Program-made: the position numbers and the translations under genes
Notes under the pieces: model-generated
The model's input: the letters and a program-made list of their open reading frames with translations, nothing else
The model's database searches: none
Told to the model about the DNA's origin: nothing
Part shown: piece by piece, positions 16,999 through 26,369 of the stretch
Position numbering within the stretch: position 1 is the stretch's first letter
Layout: the number at the start of each line of letters is the position of its first letter
NCBI GenBank assembly: GCA_964477085.1
Contig: CAYZDF010000008.1
Coordinates: forward strand, 5,058-69,057
DNA from: Dichloromethanomonas sp964477085
GTDB lineage: Bacteria; Bacillota; Desulfitobacteriia; Desulfitobacteriales; Syntrophobotulaceae
Reading direction: 5' to 3'
Length of the DNA stretch: 64,000 nt

Positions 16999-18375
16999 AT
17001 GGGCAGACATACATACCCGGAAACCATGGATTTCATCAAAAACCTAACCAAGTTCGGCATTAACCTGGGGTTAGGGCGAATCCAATCATTGCTGGAGAGG
17101 ATGGGTAACCCTCATCACAATCTGAGGATCATCCATGTCGGAGGAACGAATGGTAAAGGTTCGACGACCGCTATGCTTCAGTCCATTTTGCAACAAGCAG
17201 GGTATGAAGCTGGTATGTTCATCTCACCTCATCTCCATGATTATCGAGAGAGGATCAGTATTAACGGAGAACTGATCTCAGAGACCGAAATCATTCGGGG
17301 GATAGAAAAAATGAGGCCCATCCTGGAAGAGATGGTTAAAGCAGGAGAGGAACATCCTACCGAATTTGAGGTGAGCACGGCCCTTGCTCTGTACTATTTT
17401 GCTCAGCGGGAGCCGAATTTCGTCATTTTAGAGGTAGGTCTGGGAGGGGAAATCGATTCCACCAACGTCGTCACCCCGCTTATTACTGTTTTAACTCCTA
17501 TCGGTATGGATCATATGGATTACTTGGGAGAAACCATCGAAGAGATTACCAGGGTTAAAGCAGGGATCATTAAGGACTCTGTTCCCGTCATCACTTCTGT
17601 TAACAGGGCGCAGTCTTTGAAGATCATAGAGGAATACGCCAAAAAAAGTAAAACCACGTTGATCAAAGTCGGGCAGGATGTCCATTGGCAAACGGCGGCA
17701 GGCCATGGCGTGAACACCTTTTCCTATTACGGACTAAACACAGACTATCTCAACCTGGAAGTTGCTCTTTATGGTGAACATCAATTTCAAAATGCTTCAA
17801 CTGCTCTGGCAGTATGTGAAATACTTCAGGCCCACTACGGCACAGCTATACCTGAAAAAGCCATCCGAGAGGGGCTAAGGCGAGTTCATTGGCCGGGTCG
17901 ATTAGAACTCCTTACGCATGAGCCTAAGATCCTGCTGGATGGTGCTCATAACGCCGACGGGATGGCAGCTCTGGTTAAGGCTCTGAATGAATACGCTGAG
18001 GGTCCTTTGAGAAGGGAAAGGTTAATTCTCTGTCTGGGTATGCTTCAAGATAAAGAGATCCAAAAAGCAGTAGAACTCATCGCGCCACTAGCCGATGAGC
18101 TCATCATTACGAAACCGGATTCACCGAGAGCAGGTAATTGGAAACTTCTCGGTCAATATGCAGAGAAGTATCTTGATTCAGCTAACATACATTATGTTGA
18201 AGACCCTGTTCAGGCAGCCGAAGATGGTCTGAAGAGATTAAATCCTGGAGATTTATTCTGTATAACAGGATCTCTGTATATGATTGCACCCTTGAGAGAA
18301 TATCTGTTAAATCAACACCAGCCAACAGGATGTAATTCTAACCCCAGACCACCCGGTTTCTGCCCAAAGACTTAG
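16999..18375 (+). CDS. folC: Folylpolyglutamate synthase/dihydrofolate synthase
   Basis: FolC is the Mur-ligase-like enzyme that adds glutamate to dihydropteroate and folates. The ATP-binding GGTNGKGST motif is near residue 48, followed by SPHLHDYRERI. The later DGAHNADG motif is also present. The ATG at 16999 has GGAG 9 nt upstream; an in-frame ATG at 16984 would add five residues and lacks a ribosome binding site. The last dozen residues overlap, on the other strand, the end of the diguanylate cyclase gene by 38 bp, and this Pro-rich tail looks non-conserved. The valS-folC order is common in Firmicutes. Confidence 0.95.
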   Translation: MGRHTYPETMDFIKNLTKFGINLGLGRIQSLLERMGNPHHNLRIIHVGGTNGKGSTTAMLQSILQQAGYEAGMFISPHLHDYRERISINGELISETEIIRGIEKMRPILEEMVKAGEEHPTEFEVSTALALYYFAQREPNFVILEVGLGGEIDSTNVVTPLITVLTPIGMDHMDYLGETIEEITRVKAGIIKDSVPVITSVNRAQSLKIIEEYAKKSKTTLIKVGQDVHWQTAAGHGVNTFSYYGLNTDYLNLEVALYGEHQFQNASTALAVCEILQAHYGTAIPEKAIREGLRRVHWPGRLELLTHEPKILLDGAHNADGMAALVKALNEYAEGPLRRERLILCLGMLQDKEIQKAVELIAPLADELIITKPDSPRAGNWKLLGQYAEKYLDSANIHYVEDPVQAAEDGLKRLNPGDLFCITGSLYMIAPLREYLLNQHQPTGCNSNPRPPGFCPKT

Positions 18376-19231
18376 CCTGATATAAATATAAATCAGCTTT
18401 TTCGACAAAATAATGGGCAGTCTGCCCGTTTTCAGGGATTGAGCTATAGCCACCGAGACTAATGGTCAGAAAAGCATCAAACTCTACTTTCTGATGGGGT
18501 ATTTTGAGATCATAAACGGCCTGCCGGATATCCTCGGCGATCTTCAGACCTCCAGTTTTATCTGTATCCGGAAGGATCACCACAAACTCTTCCCCCCCGT
18601 AACGGGCCAGGAAATCATCAGGTCTTTTCAGACATGACTGGATGGTTGAAGCAATCTTAGTCAGGGCTTCATCGCCTTTATAATGACCATAGAAATCGTT
18701 ATAGTGTTTAAAATAATCAACATCAATCATTATTAAACAGAAATCACGCTTATTACGAACCGCACTGCTAAATACCTTTTCCAGCGTTTGCTCGAAGTAG
18801 CGCCGATTTGGTATTTCGGTTAGACCGTCGATTTGGGCCATCTTTTCCAAAAGCTTCTGCTGGTGATAAAATCTCAGCGCATTTTTGACACGAGCTCGGA
18901 CGATAGTCGGATTAAAAGGTTTGACAATATAATCAGTTGCTCCCAGGTCGAACCCTAATTCTTCATCTTTAATAGAATTCATACTGGTCACAAAAATTAC
19001 AGGAATCTTGTGAGTCCGATCATCGGACTTAAGAATTTTGATCAACTCATAGCCATTCATTTCAGGCATAACAACATCAAGGAGTATAAGGTCAGGAAGG
19101 TTGAATTGAAGATAAGCCAAGGCTTCCTTGCCACTTGTAACGCCAACAAGGGTGTATTCTTTCAACGTGTGCTTAAGAAAATGATAATTAAATTTTTGAT
19201 CATCTACAGCTAGTATGACGTAGTTCGACAT
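18338..19231 (-). CDS. Response regulator diguanylate cyclase (REC-GGDEF)
   Basis: This 297-residue protein joins an N-terminal receiver domain (1-120; acidic pocket Asp10/Asp11, phospho-acceptor Asp52 in LLDVVMPEMNG, and the DYIVKPF lysine) to a GGDEF domain. The active-site motif is GGEEF at 212-216, so it should make c-di-GMP. No histidine kinase lies nearby, so it is an orphan regulator. The ATG at 19231 has GGGGATGGG upstream. It ends convergently with folC, overlapping it by 38 bp. A c-di-GMP riboswitch lies 40 kb away in the same window. Confidence 0.93.
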   Translation of the reverse strand: MSNYVILAVDDQKFNYHFLKHTLKEYTLVGVTSGKEALAYLQFNLPDLILLDVVMPEMNGYELIKILKSDDRTHKIPVIFVTSMNSIKDEELGFDLGATDYIVKPFNPTIVRARVKNALRFYHQQKLLEKMAQIDGLTEIPNRRYFEQTLEKVFSSAVRNKRDFCLIMIDVDYFKHYNDFYGHYKGDEALTKIASTIQSCLKRPDDFLARYGGEEFVVILPDTDKTGGLKIAEDIRQAVYDLKIPHQKVEFDAFLTISLGGYSSIPENGQTAHYFVEKADLYLYQAKSLGRNRVVWG

Positions 19232-19481
19232 ATGAACCCATCCCCATGCAAAAAGAATAAATATCGACAATAATCCTATTTTAAATTATATCACAGAGAA
19301 AGAATCAAAATAGTACAAAAATTTAAGATTGGCCAAAAAAAAGCAGATTATTTGTAAGGTTATGTATTGTCGAAAAGATAGATTTTATTTGTAATTGATT
19401 GTAAAATATTAATATTGCTCCAGCTCTCAATATTATCGCAAAATAGCAGAGCTAAGGAAAAGCCAATGAAAGGGTGGAATA

Positions 19482-20231
19482 ATGAGTATAAAGTATAGGA
19501 AATTGATATTATTCTTGATTATGGCGATGGTATTAACACTTAGTCTATCTGGTTGTGCAAGTAAGTATAAGACCAAACCAAATTACGACATTACTGAACA
19601 AGTAACGATGAGTTTTATGAACGCTTACATGCAGGGCGATATCGATAAGGCCATGGAAAATGTTGCAGAGGAAGCAATCTTGTCAACTGATAGCGGTCAG
19701 ATGAAAGGAAAAGCAACCATTGCTGAGATGCTCAAGATCAACATTGAGAAAGAGAACAAAATGGAAATCGCGGAAAAGGCGAAGATCGATGATAGTAAAA
19801 CATCTCTGACCATCAATAATAAGATTCCGCTCTTTCAGCTGGCCGGTGTAGATGTGGTTAAAACCAGAGAAACCTTTGAAGTTCAAGATAGTAAAATTGT
19901 AAAATGGGAAATCAAACATCTCAAAGAATCCGTGGACTTGATTGAAAGCGTCGCCACTAGTACGATCGGGATCGAAACGGAAGTCAAAGACGGTAAGATT
20001 GTTGTTACCCGTGTCATTGAGAAAACACCGGCTGCTGCAGAAGAGATTAAGAAGGGAGATATTATTGAAACCATTGATGGTATCGCTCTCAAAGATATGA
20101 AGCACGGTGCGGAAGAAATCCCCTATAGACTCATTGGCGAAGTAGGTACGAGGGTGGAACTTAAAATGACAAGAGGCACGGAGAGTACTACGGTAAAATT
20201 GACCAGAGTAAATATAAATGATATAAAGTAG
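19482..20231 (+). CDS. Lipoprotein with C-terminal PDZ domain
   Basis: A basic N-terminus, hydrophobic segment (8-20) and lipobox LSGC with Cys25 mark this as a secreted lipoprotein. Residues 38-145 look like a SnoaL/NTF2-like fold (MSFMNAYMQGDIDKAMENV). Residues 155-247 match a PDZ domain, including the peptide-groove region and TPAAAEEIKKGDIIETIDG. There is no protease domain, so it may bind exposed C-termini on the outer face of the membrane. The AAAGGGTGG before the ATG is a fair ribosome binding site. It is followed closely by a SPOR-domain gene. Confidence 0.8.
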   Translation: MSIKYRKLILFLIMAMVLTLSLSGCASKYKTKPNYDITEQVTMSFMNAYMQGDIDKAMENVAEEAILSTDSGQMKGKATIAEMLKINIEKENKMEIAEKAKIDDSKTSLTINNKIPLFQLAGVDVVKTRETFEVQDSKIVKWEIKHLKESVDLIESVATSTIGIETEVKDGKIVVTRVIEKTPAAAEEIKKGDIIETIDGIALKDMKHGAEEIPYRLIGEVGTRVELKMTRGTESTTVKLTRVNINDIK

Positions 20232-20302
20232 ATTCTCAAACGTACTAAATTTTTCCAAAACCTCATATGCTTGAACTAAAAGCAGGCGTAAGGGGTTTTT
20301 TT

Positions 20303-21013
20303 ATGAAGAAATATAATTACATGAGAGTTTTAATTACGACTTTGGTGGTAATAATAGGAATTAGTGGAATCGCTTGGTTCACCTGGCACCTTGGCAAAAT
20401 GTTTGTAGGCCTGGTGTCTACGAGTCCGATAAACGATTCTTCAGACAAAATAGAACAAACCAGCAGCAAAATCCTTACTCTGCCTCCAATAAATCTGTGG
20501 ACCTGTCAGGTTGGCGTTTTTAAGGAACGTAAAAACGCTGATCAAATGATAGAATCACTCAAACTCAAGGGTTGGAAAGCGGAGATTATTCAAAAAGAAC
20601 CATATACTGTAGCCGTTGGCGCTTTTAACCAAAAAGAGAAGGCGATACTTCTGGGCAATATCTTGGCAGAGGAAGGGATACCATTCTGGATCAAAGAAGA
20701 AACATTTCCTGCACTTCATTACAAGGTAAGTGGAAAGAATGTAGAAAGAATCACGGTGATGTTAACGTTAGCAAATTCTCTACTGGGTGGAACAGAAAGA
20801 GATAAGATCAGGGATGAATTGGCAGGTGATAAAGAATTCCTTTTTGCAGGAGTTTGTCCGACAGACTTTCAACGATTAAGTGAAAATCTCCGGCAAATCC
20901 TGGATTCCAAGTATGCCAATAGTGATATCACAGGCCCTTATCATCAGGATCTGCTCGTTTTGTTCATGGAGTATCAGTCTGTTACGACAAAATACTTCAA
21001 AAACTCCAAATAA
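20303..21013 (+). CDS. Membrane-anchored SPOR-domain protein
   Basis: This 236-residue protein has one N-terminal membrane span (8-27) and an extracytoplasmic SPOR-type repeat at about 65-133 (LWTCQVGVFKERKNADQMIESLKLKGWKAEI split by YTVAVGAF). SPOR domains bind denuded peptidoglycan at division or cortex sites. The C-terminal 100 residues are helical and unrecognised. AAGGGG lies 7 nt before the ATG at 20303; the frame start at 20267 has no ribosome binding site. It sits just upstream of rex but with its own spacer. Confidence 0.78.
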   Translation: MKKYNYMRVLITTLVVIIGISGIAWFTWHLGKMFVGLVSTSPINDSSDKIEQTSSKILTLPPINLWTCQVGVFKERKNADQMIESLKLKGWKAEIIQKEPYTVAVGAFNQKEKAILLGNILAEEGIPFWIKEETFPALHYKVSGKNVERITVMLTLANSLLGGTERDKIRDELAGDKEFLFAGVCPTDFQRLSENLRQILDSKYANSDITGPYHQDLLVLFMEYQSVTTKYFKNSK

Positions 21014-21078
21014 CAATCAATAACCGACTCTGTTTAAAGTCATTTAGTACTTTGTATCTTGTATTATCTTCTGTTTAT

Positions 21079-21106
21079 TTGCATTTTCTTGAGGTAGTGA
21101 TATAAT
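21079..21106 (+). promoter_or_regulatory. Possible promoter for rex
   Basis: A TTGCAT at 21079-21084 and a perfect TATAAT at 21101-21106 are 16 bp apart. The -10 is good and the -35 weak. No Rex operator of the TTGTGAAN-type could be found here. Confidence 0.4.
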
Positions 21107-21154
21107 TAACTAATAGTTTGACATCGGTGATTTATTGCGAAATGGGGGATTATT

Positions 21155-21787
21155 TTGAAAACCTTGAAAATACCTGAAGCAACTATTATTCGCCTTTCTG
21201 TGTATTCCCGCTACTTGGCAGAGATCGATCGTAAAGGAATCATTACCATCTCCTCAGGCGATATTGCTGAAGGTGTAGGTGTTAGTCCGGCACAAGTGCG
21301 TAAAGACCTTGCTTATTTTGGAGAATTTGGAATAAGAGGCGTTGGCTACAATGTTAAAGATCTTCATCGGAATATCCTTAGAATTTTGGGCTTAAGTAAC
21401 GAATGGAGTGTCAGCCTTGTCGGTCTGGGCAATTTAGGGCTCGCTTTAAGCACCTATAAAGGGTTCAAAGAACGTGGGTTTACCATCACCAGTATCTTTG
21501 ATAATGACCCTGACAAAATTGGTATGATAATAGACGGTGTTGAAGTTATGCCGGTAGAGATGATTGAAGAAGTTGTTTCCCAACGTCATACACAGATCGG
21601 TGCCATTACCGTACCGGCTACCTATGCACAGAGTATCGCTGATCGGCTGGTCAAATCCGGAGTTAAAGCCATCTTGAATTTTGCCCCTGTGGTTCTTAAT
21701 GTCTCCCCGGAGATAGAGCTGCGTAATGTCGATTTGTCTGTTAATCTGGAGGTTCTTACCTTTAATCTCGGAGGAAAGATGGCCTAA
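21155..21787 (+). CDS. rex: Redox-sensing transcriptional repressor Rex
   Basis: Rex senses the NADH/NAD+ ratio and represses fermentative and respiratory genes when NAD+ is high. The N-terminal winged helix carries VSPAQVRKDLAYFGEFG (43-59), and the Rossmann domain carries GLGNLG at 90-95. The 210-residue length is typical. The start codon is TTG at 21155, with GGGGGA upstream and no better ATG. A terminator follows, so rex is transcribed alone. Confidence 0.96.
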   Translation: MKTLKIPEATIIRLSVYSRYLAEIDRKGIITISSGDIAEGVGVSPAQVRKDLAYFGEFGIRGVGYNVKDLHRNILRILGLSNEWSVSLVGLGNLGLALSTYKGFKERGFTITSIFDNDPDKIGMIIDGVEVMPVEMIEEVVSQRHTQIGAITVPATYAQSIADRLVKSGVKAILNFAPVVLNVSPEIELRNVDLSVNLEVLTFNLGGKMA

Positions 21788-21874
21788 ACTAAATAATTTT
21801 TCATAGCGTTTCAGCAAATAAAGTCAGTTTTTGAAATTCACAAACTTTTTGATAATAACCAGATTAGATAGATT

Positions 21875-21896
21875 AAACCACCATTTGGTGGTTTTA
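21875..21896 (+). terminator. Intrinsic terminator after rex
   Basis: AAACCACC and GGTGGTTT form an 8-bp stem over an ATTT loop, followed by TTTTAATTT. Confidence 0.82.
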
Positions 21897-21993
21897 ATTT
21901 GTGTACCAAATAAACTTTTTGCTTTATTTATGTCACGATTCTATGTAAAATAGATAAAATAAGTTGAATCTGGGTTGGGTTGGAGGGAAAAGG

Positions 21994-23592
21994 ATGACGG
22001 GTCATAAAATCAATATTTATGATACAACCCTGAGAGACGGGGCTCAGGGAGAAGGGGTTCACTTTTCCGTTAAGGATAAATTGGTTTACCTGCAAAAGAT
22101 GAAAGAAGCCGGTATTCCTTATATTGAAGCAGGATGGCCGGGGTCTAACCCTAAAGATGATGAATTCTTTCAGAGAGTATTTACAGACAGAAGTAAAGGG
22201 GATAATAGTCTGTTGACGACGAGGATCGCAGCCTTTGGCAGTACCTGCCGTGTAAACGAATCCCCGGAACAAAGTGAGGTTTTAGCCAGACTTCTTGCCT
22301 GTGGTGCGGATACGCTGACAATTTTCGGAAAGACCTGGAGACTCCATGTCTCAGAAGTTCTGCGGACAGATGTTAACGAAAACTTAAGGCTTATCAGAGA
22401 ATCGGTGGAGTACCTTGTGAGATCGGGTAAAGAGATATTTTTTGATGCCGAGCATTTTTTTGATGGATGGTCAGATGACCCGAACTTTGCTTTTAGCTGT
22501 CTGGAAGCTGCTTTGCAAGGAGGAGCTAAAGGACTGGTACTTTGTGATACGAATGGCGGTGCTTTCCCTAAAGAGATTATCGCCGGCGTGGAAGCCGTAA
22601 TCAAAGCCTACAATCCTTCTGTCCTGGGAATTCACGCCCATAACGATGGCGGTATGGCAGTAGCGAACACCCTGGCAGCGGTAGAAGCGGGTGCCAATCA
22701 AATTCAGGGGAGTTGGAATGGTTTTGGTGAACGATGTGGCAATGCAAATTTAAGTACACTCATTCCATGGCTGCAGCTTAAACTGGGTTATGATCTGATA
22801 GCCCCTGAGGTCCTTCAAAATTTAACGCATATTAGCAGGTATGCTGCGGAATTAGCCAACTATCCGTTTGATGAGAAACAGCCGTTTGTTGGTCGAAGTG
22901 CTTTTGCCCATAAGGCTGGGATGCATGTGGATGCCGTATTAAAAAATAAAAGGACGTTTGAGCATATTGAGCCTGCACTCGTTGGTAATGAACGTCGTGT
23001 TCTCGTTTCTGATCAATCCGGCAAAGCCAATATCTGTGAAAGAATGCGTCGGTTTAGGGCTCATATCGAGAAAGATGACCCGCTTGTGGAAAAGGCTATG
23101 GAAAAAATTAAACAAGCAGAGAAGGAGGGCTTTCAATATGAGACTGCAGAAGGGAGCCTTGATCTGCTGATATTGGATATTTTAGGTCAGTTTGAAGCAC
23201 CCTTTAGCCTGGAAGATTATCACGTCTGGAGCGACCCGCTGCGAGGGGAGCTAGATTCTGTTGCTGTTATCAAAGTCAAGGTGGAAGACAAATCTGTGCA
23301 TATCGCAGCAGAAGGGGACGGACCGGTTCATGCCCTGGATAGAGCCTTAAGGCGTACCTTAAGTACCTTCTTCCCGGTGATTGAAGAAAGTGAACTGGTC
23401 GACTATAAGGTAAGGGTCTTGGACGGCTCTCACGGTACGGGGGCTTTTGTCAGAGTGGTGGTAGAGACTAGGCATGGGCTTCATACTTGGGGAACCATTG
23501 GAGTCTCCAGCAATATCTTACGGGCGAGTGCCAAGGCCTTGCTCGAAGCTTTATATCTCGTTATTCTCAGTGATCAGGGCAAAATGGACTAG
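21994..23592 (+). CDS. cimA: (R)-citramalate synthase
   Basis: CimA condenses pyruvate and acetyl-CoA to citramalate, the threonine-independent route to isoleucine. The TIM-barrel start carries TTLRDGAQGEG at 11-21 and the HAHNDGG metal-binding motif lies near residue 215. The C-terminal LeuA-type allosteric domain runs from about 400 to 532. The sequence fits the TIGR00977 citramalate branch better than LeuA or NifV because of its N-terminal motif and length (532 aa). The ATG at 21994 has GGAGGG upstream. It is not in a leu/ilv operon here. Confidence 0.88.
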   Translation: MTGHKINIYDTTLRDGAQGEGVHFSVKDKLVYLQKMKEAGIPYIEAGWPGSNPKDDEFFQRVFTDRSKGDNSLLTTRIAAFGSTCRVNESPEQSEVLARLLACGADTLTIFGKTWRLHVSEVLRTDVNENLRLIRESVEYLVRSGKEIFFDAEHFFDGWSDDPNFAFSCLEAALQGGAKGLVLCDTNGGAFPKEIIAGVEAVIKAYNPSVLGIHAHNDGGMAVANTLAAVEAGANQIQGSWNGFGERCGNANLSTLIPWLQLKLGYDLIAPEVLQNLTHISRYAAELANYPFDEKQPFVGRSAFAHKAGMHVDAVLKNKRTFEHIEPALVGNERRVLVSDQSGKANICERMRRFRAHIEKDDPLVEKAMEKIKQAEKEGFQYETAEGSLDLLILDILGQFEAPFSLEDYHVWSDPLRGELDSVAVIKVKVEDKSVHIAAEGDGPVHALDRALRRTLSTFFPVIEESELVDYKVRVLDGSHGTGAFVRVVVETRHGLHTWGTIGVSSNILRASAKALLEALYLVILSDQGKMD

Positions 23593-23898
23593 TACCTTGT
23601 AAACTCTAAAATTATAATATAATGGCGAGCAGATTTGAGCATAACTGTAAAGGAATTAAAACATTAACGTCGAAAGAAATATGTACATTCAGAAATACCA
23701 AGAATAATGGTTGAACTATCCATCCTGACGGGGATGAAGAAGGAGATTTTGGTATAAGTGATACTTAATCAGGAAAATATGAAAAAAACCAGTAATCTTG
23801 CCAAAAATAAACGAAGGTGCTAAACTTAAGCAGAAAACCATATCAGCCGGGGATTTAAGCCCTGGCTTGTTGCAATTTAATACAGGATGTGATATGGA
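23593..23898. other. Intergenic region between cimA and maf
   Basis: I see no gene here. One imperfect hairpin, AGCCGGGG/CCCTGGCT at 23845-23867, is followed by only a weak T tract, and a promoter for maf could not be placed. Confidence 0.4.
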
Positions 23899-24498
23899 GT
23901 GCTGGTACTAGCATCATCGTCTCCACGGCGAAGTGAACTGCTTCAGGAATGGGGTTTTGATTTTGATCTGATCGTTGCACCGGTATCGGAAGATCTGGAG
24001 GGAAAAATTCAACCGGAAGCTGGTGTGCAGGAACTTGCCAGACGAAAAGCACTGGCAGGATTTACAGCCTGGGAGAGGCAGAATGGTCTGCACCAGGATC
24101 TCATTTTAAGTGCAGATACCATCGTTGTTCTAGACGATAAAATCCTGGGGAAGCCTCTTGACGAAAAAGATGCTGAAGTAATGCTTAGGGATTTAAGTGC
24201 CAAAACCCATCGGGTTATGACAGCGATAGCACTCGCTTACAGGGATAAAGATCAGATAATATCTATTGAGACTGATGTAGAGATTTCTGCAGTTTCATTT
24301 AGGGAATTGAGTACGCAAGAAATCCTCGATTATATCGCGACCGGAGAACCGATGGATAAAGCAGCCGCTTATGGGATCCAGGGGGGAGCAGGTAAGTTTG
24401 TGACAAAAGTCGATGGCTCACTGACTAACGTCATCGGATTACCCATGGAACTTTTAATGGCAAAACTTTATGAAAGAGGTATTCTTCCCAATAGATAA
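23899..24498 (+). CDS. maf: Maf-family nucleoside triphosphate pyrophosphatase
   Basis: Maf proteins hydrolyse non-canonical or modified nucleotides such as dTTP/UTP analogues and affect septum formation. The N-terminal LASSSPRR motif is at 4-11, the SADTIVV motif lies near residue 71, and the C-terminal EPMDKAAAYGIQG motif is present. The start is GTG at 23899, the first codon that yields the family N-terminus; the ribosome binding site is weak (AGGATG). It leads the maf-radC-mreBCD cluster common to Firmicutes. Confidence 0.95.
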   Translation: MLVLASSSPRRSELLQEWGFDFDLIVAPVSEDLEGKIQPEAGVQELARRKALAGFTAWERQNGLHQDLILSADTIVVLDDKILGKPLDEKDAEVMLRDLSAKTHRVMTAIALAYRDKDQIISIETDVEISAVSFRELSTQEILDYIATGEPMDKAAAYGIQGGAGKFVTKVDGSLTNVIGLPMELLMAKLYERGILPNR

Positions 24499-24522
24499 CG
24501 TATCCCAGTGGGGGGTAAAGAG

Positions 24523-25206
24523 ATGAACTACCGCCGGCTAAAAGATCTTCCGCAGGATCTTAAACCAAGAGAGCGACTTCATCATTTCGGGGCCGAAGTG
24601 CTTTCCAATAAGGAGATCCTGGCTATTCTTCTGCGTACCGGTTCTCAAGGCGAAAATGTCCTGGAACTGGCGGAAAGGATACTGACCGAAGCCGGAGGAA
24701 TTTCAGGGCTCTCCAGACTATCTTTGCCTGAACTTGAACAGGTTCATGGTATTGGTCCGGCAAAAGCTGCACAAGTAAAGGCTGCTCTGGAATTAGGCAA
24801 ACGGAGTGTCTCTTCAGATCCACTAACCAGACCGGTGATCAATTCTCCTGGTGATGTTGCGGATCTGGTTATGGAGGAAATGCGGGGACTCGATCGGGAG
24901 CATTTCCGTATCATGCACTTAAGTACTCGGAATAATGTTTTGGGAATCAGTTCTGTTTCGATTGGCTCTCTTAACTCTTCTATCGTGCATCCGCGGGAGT
25001 GTTTCAAAGAGGCCATCAGACGAAATGCCAACACGATTATTCTTCTGCACAATCACCCCAGCGGCGATCCGACACCAAGCAGGGAGGATTTGGATATAAC
25101 CAAACGGCTGGCAGAAGGAGGCAGGATTCTGGGTATCGATGTCTTAGACCACGTCATTATCGGAGACAAACGTTATGTGAGTCTTAAAGAGCAGGGTGTT
25201 ATCTAA
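24523..25206 (+). CDS. radC: RadC-family JAB-domain protein
   Basis: This 227-residue protein has a helix-hairpin-helix region (VHGIGPAKAAQVKAAL) followed by a JAB1/MPN-like metal-binding domain with H176-N-H178-P-S-G-D182. Despite the name, the family's role is not settled and direct DNA repair is doubtful. The ATG at 24523 has GGGGGG(T) upstream; a GTG at 24508 is an alternative. It stands between maf and mreB, its standard place. Confidence 0.95.
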   Translation: MNYRRLKDLPQDLKPRERLHHFGAEVLSNKEILAILLRTGSQGENVLELAERILTEAGGISGLSRLSLPELEQVHGIGPAKAAQVKAALELGKRSVSSDPLTRPVINSPGDVADLVMEEMRGLDREHFRIMHLSTRNNVLGISSVSIGSLNSSIVHPRECFKEAIRRNANTIILLHNHPSGDPTPSREDLDITKRLAEGGRILGIDVLDHVIIGDKRYVSLKEQGVI

Positions 25207-25333
25207 CGGCAGTAAGCAAAAAAAATATTGTCTCCTAAAATCAAATAAAAAAAATAATTAAGCATGAAAAACAGTTCTAGTGGGAAACTAAGTAAAGTTT
25301 GGATATTTATAGCATGAAGGGAGCAAACTAACC

Positions 25334-26350
25334 ATGTTTTTTTCCAAAGACCTTGGTATTGATTTAGGGACAGCGAATACGCTGGTGCATATGAAAGGAA
25401 AAGGAATAATCGTTCGGGAACCATCTGTGGTTGCGATGGATATAGAGAAGAATGAGCCTCTGGCCGTAGGGGACAGAGCAAAAGAAATGATCGGCAGAAC
25501 GCCGGGAAATATCGTGGCGATCAGACCGCTTAAAGATGGTGTCATTTCCGACTTCAATGTTACACAAAAAATGTTGAAGTATTTCATCAATCGAGCCTTA
25601 GGTTCGAAGTTCCAATTTGCGCGTCCTCGGGTCGTTATCTGTGTTCCTTCTGGTGTTACGGCTGTGGAAGAAAGAGCCGTAAAAGAAGCTGCTCTGGCGG
25701 CTGGTGCCAAAGACCCGATCATCATGGAAGAACCTATGGCGGCAGCTATCGGTGCAGGGCTTCCTGTCAGTGAACCAACAGGAAATATGATTGTCGATAT
25801 TGGCGGAGGAACAACAGAGGTAGCGGTTATGTCCATGGGTGGAATTGTTACTGCTGGTTCTATCAGGGTAGCTGGGGATGAGATGGATGAGGCCATTATT
25901 GCCTATATCAAGAAAACTTATAATTTATTCGTTGGTTATCAATCGGCTGAAACCATCAAGAAGGAAATCGGAGCTGCCTACATGCCGGTTAAAGATGCCG
26001 TCTATACCATTAAGGGAAGAGATCTTTTGACCGGTCTTCCGAAGAATGTGGAGATCACCTCAGAGGAGATTGTCGAAGCCTTGAGCGAACCGGTTACAGC
26101 CATTGTCGAAGCCGTTAAAAACTGTCTGGAAAAAACACCTCCGGAACTGGCAGCAGATATCATGGATCGAGGTATAATTATGGCAGGGGGAGGTTCCCTC
26201 CTGCGTAACCTGGACAGACTGATCGCTGATCAGACTGGTATACCGGTACATCTCGCCGAAGATCCGCTTTCCTGTGTTGCTTTGGGAACGGGAAAAGTAC
26301 TGGAGAATGAAGAGATATTAAGGAAGATTGCCGCTTTGCAAAAAAATTAA
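25334..26350 (+). CDS. mreB: Rod-shape determining actin homologue MreB
   Basis: MreB polymerises under the membrane and directs lateral cell-wall synthesis. The actin-like phosphate loop DLGTANTLVH is near residue 9 and the second, DIGGGTTEVAVMS, near 156. The 338-residue length is typical. GGGAG lies upstream of the ATG. It begins the mreB-mreC-mreD-pbp2 operon. Confidence 0.98.
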   Translation: MFFSKDLGIDLGTANTLVHMKGKGIIVREPSVVAMDIEKNEPLAVGDRAKEMIGRTPGNIVAIRPLKDGVISDFNVTQKMLKYFINRALGSKFQFARPRVVICVPSGVTAVEERAVKEAALAAGAKDPIIMEEPMAAAIGAGLPVSEPTGNMIVDIGGGTTEVAVMSMGGIVTAGSIRVAGDEMDEAIIAYIKKTYNLFVGYQSAETIKKEIGAAYMPVKDAVYTIKGRDLLTGLPKNVEITSEEIVEALSEPVTAIVEAVKNCLEKTPPELAADIMDRGIIMAGGGSLLRNLDRLIADQTGIPVHLAEDPLSCVALGTGKVLENEEILRKIAALQKN

Positions 26351-26369
26351 AAAGCGGGAGGAGAATTTG

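Noticed and set aside
23845..23867. Hairpin upstream of maf as a terminator
   Set aside because: The stem is imperfect and followed only by TGTTGC rather than a T-run; it is mentioned only as a structure.
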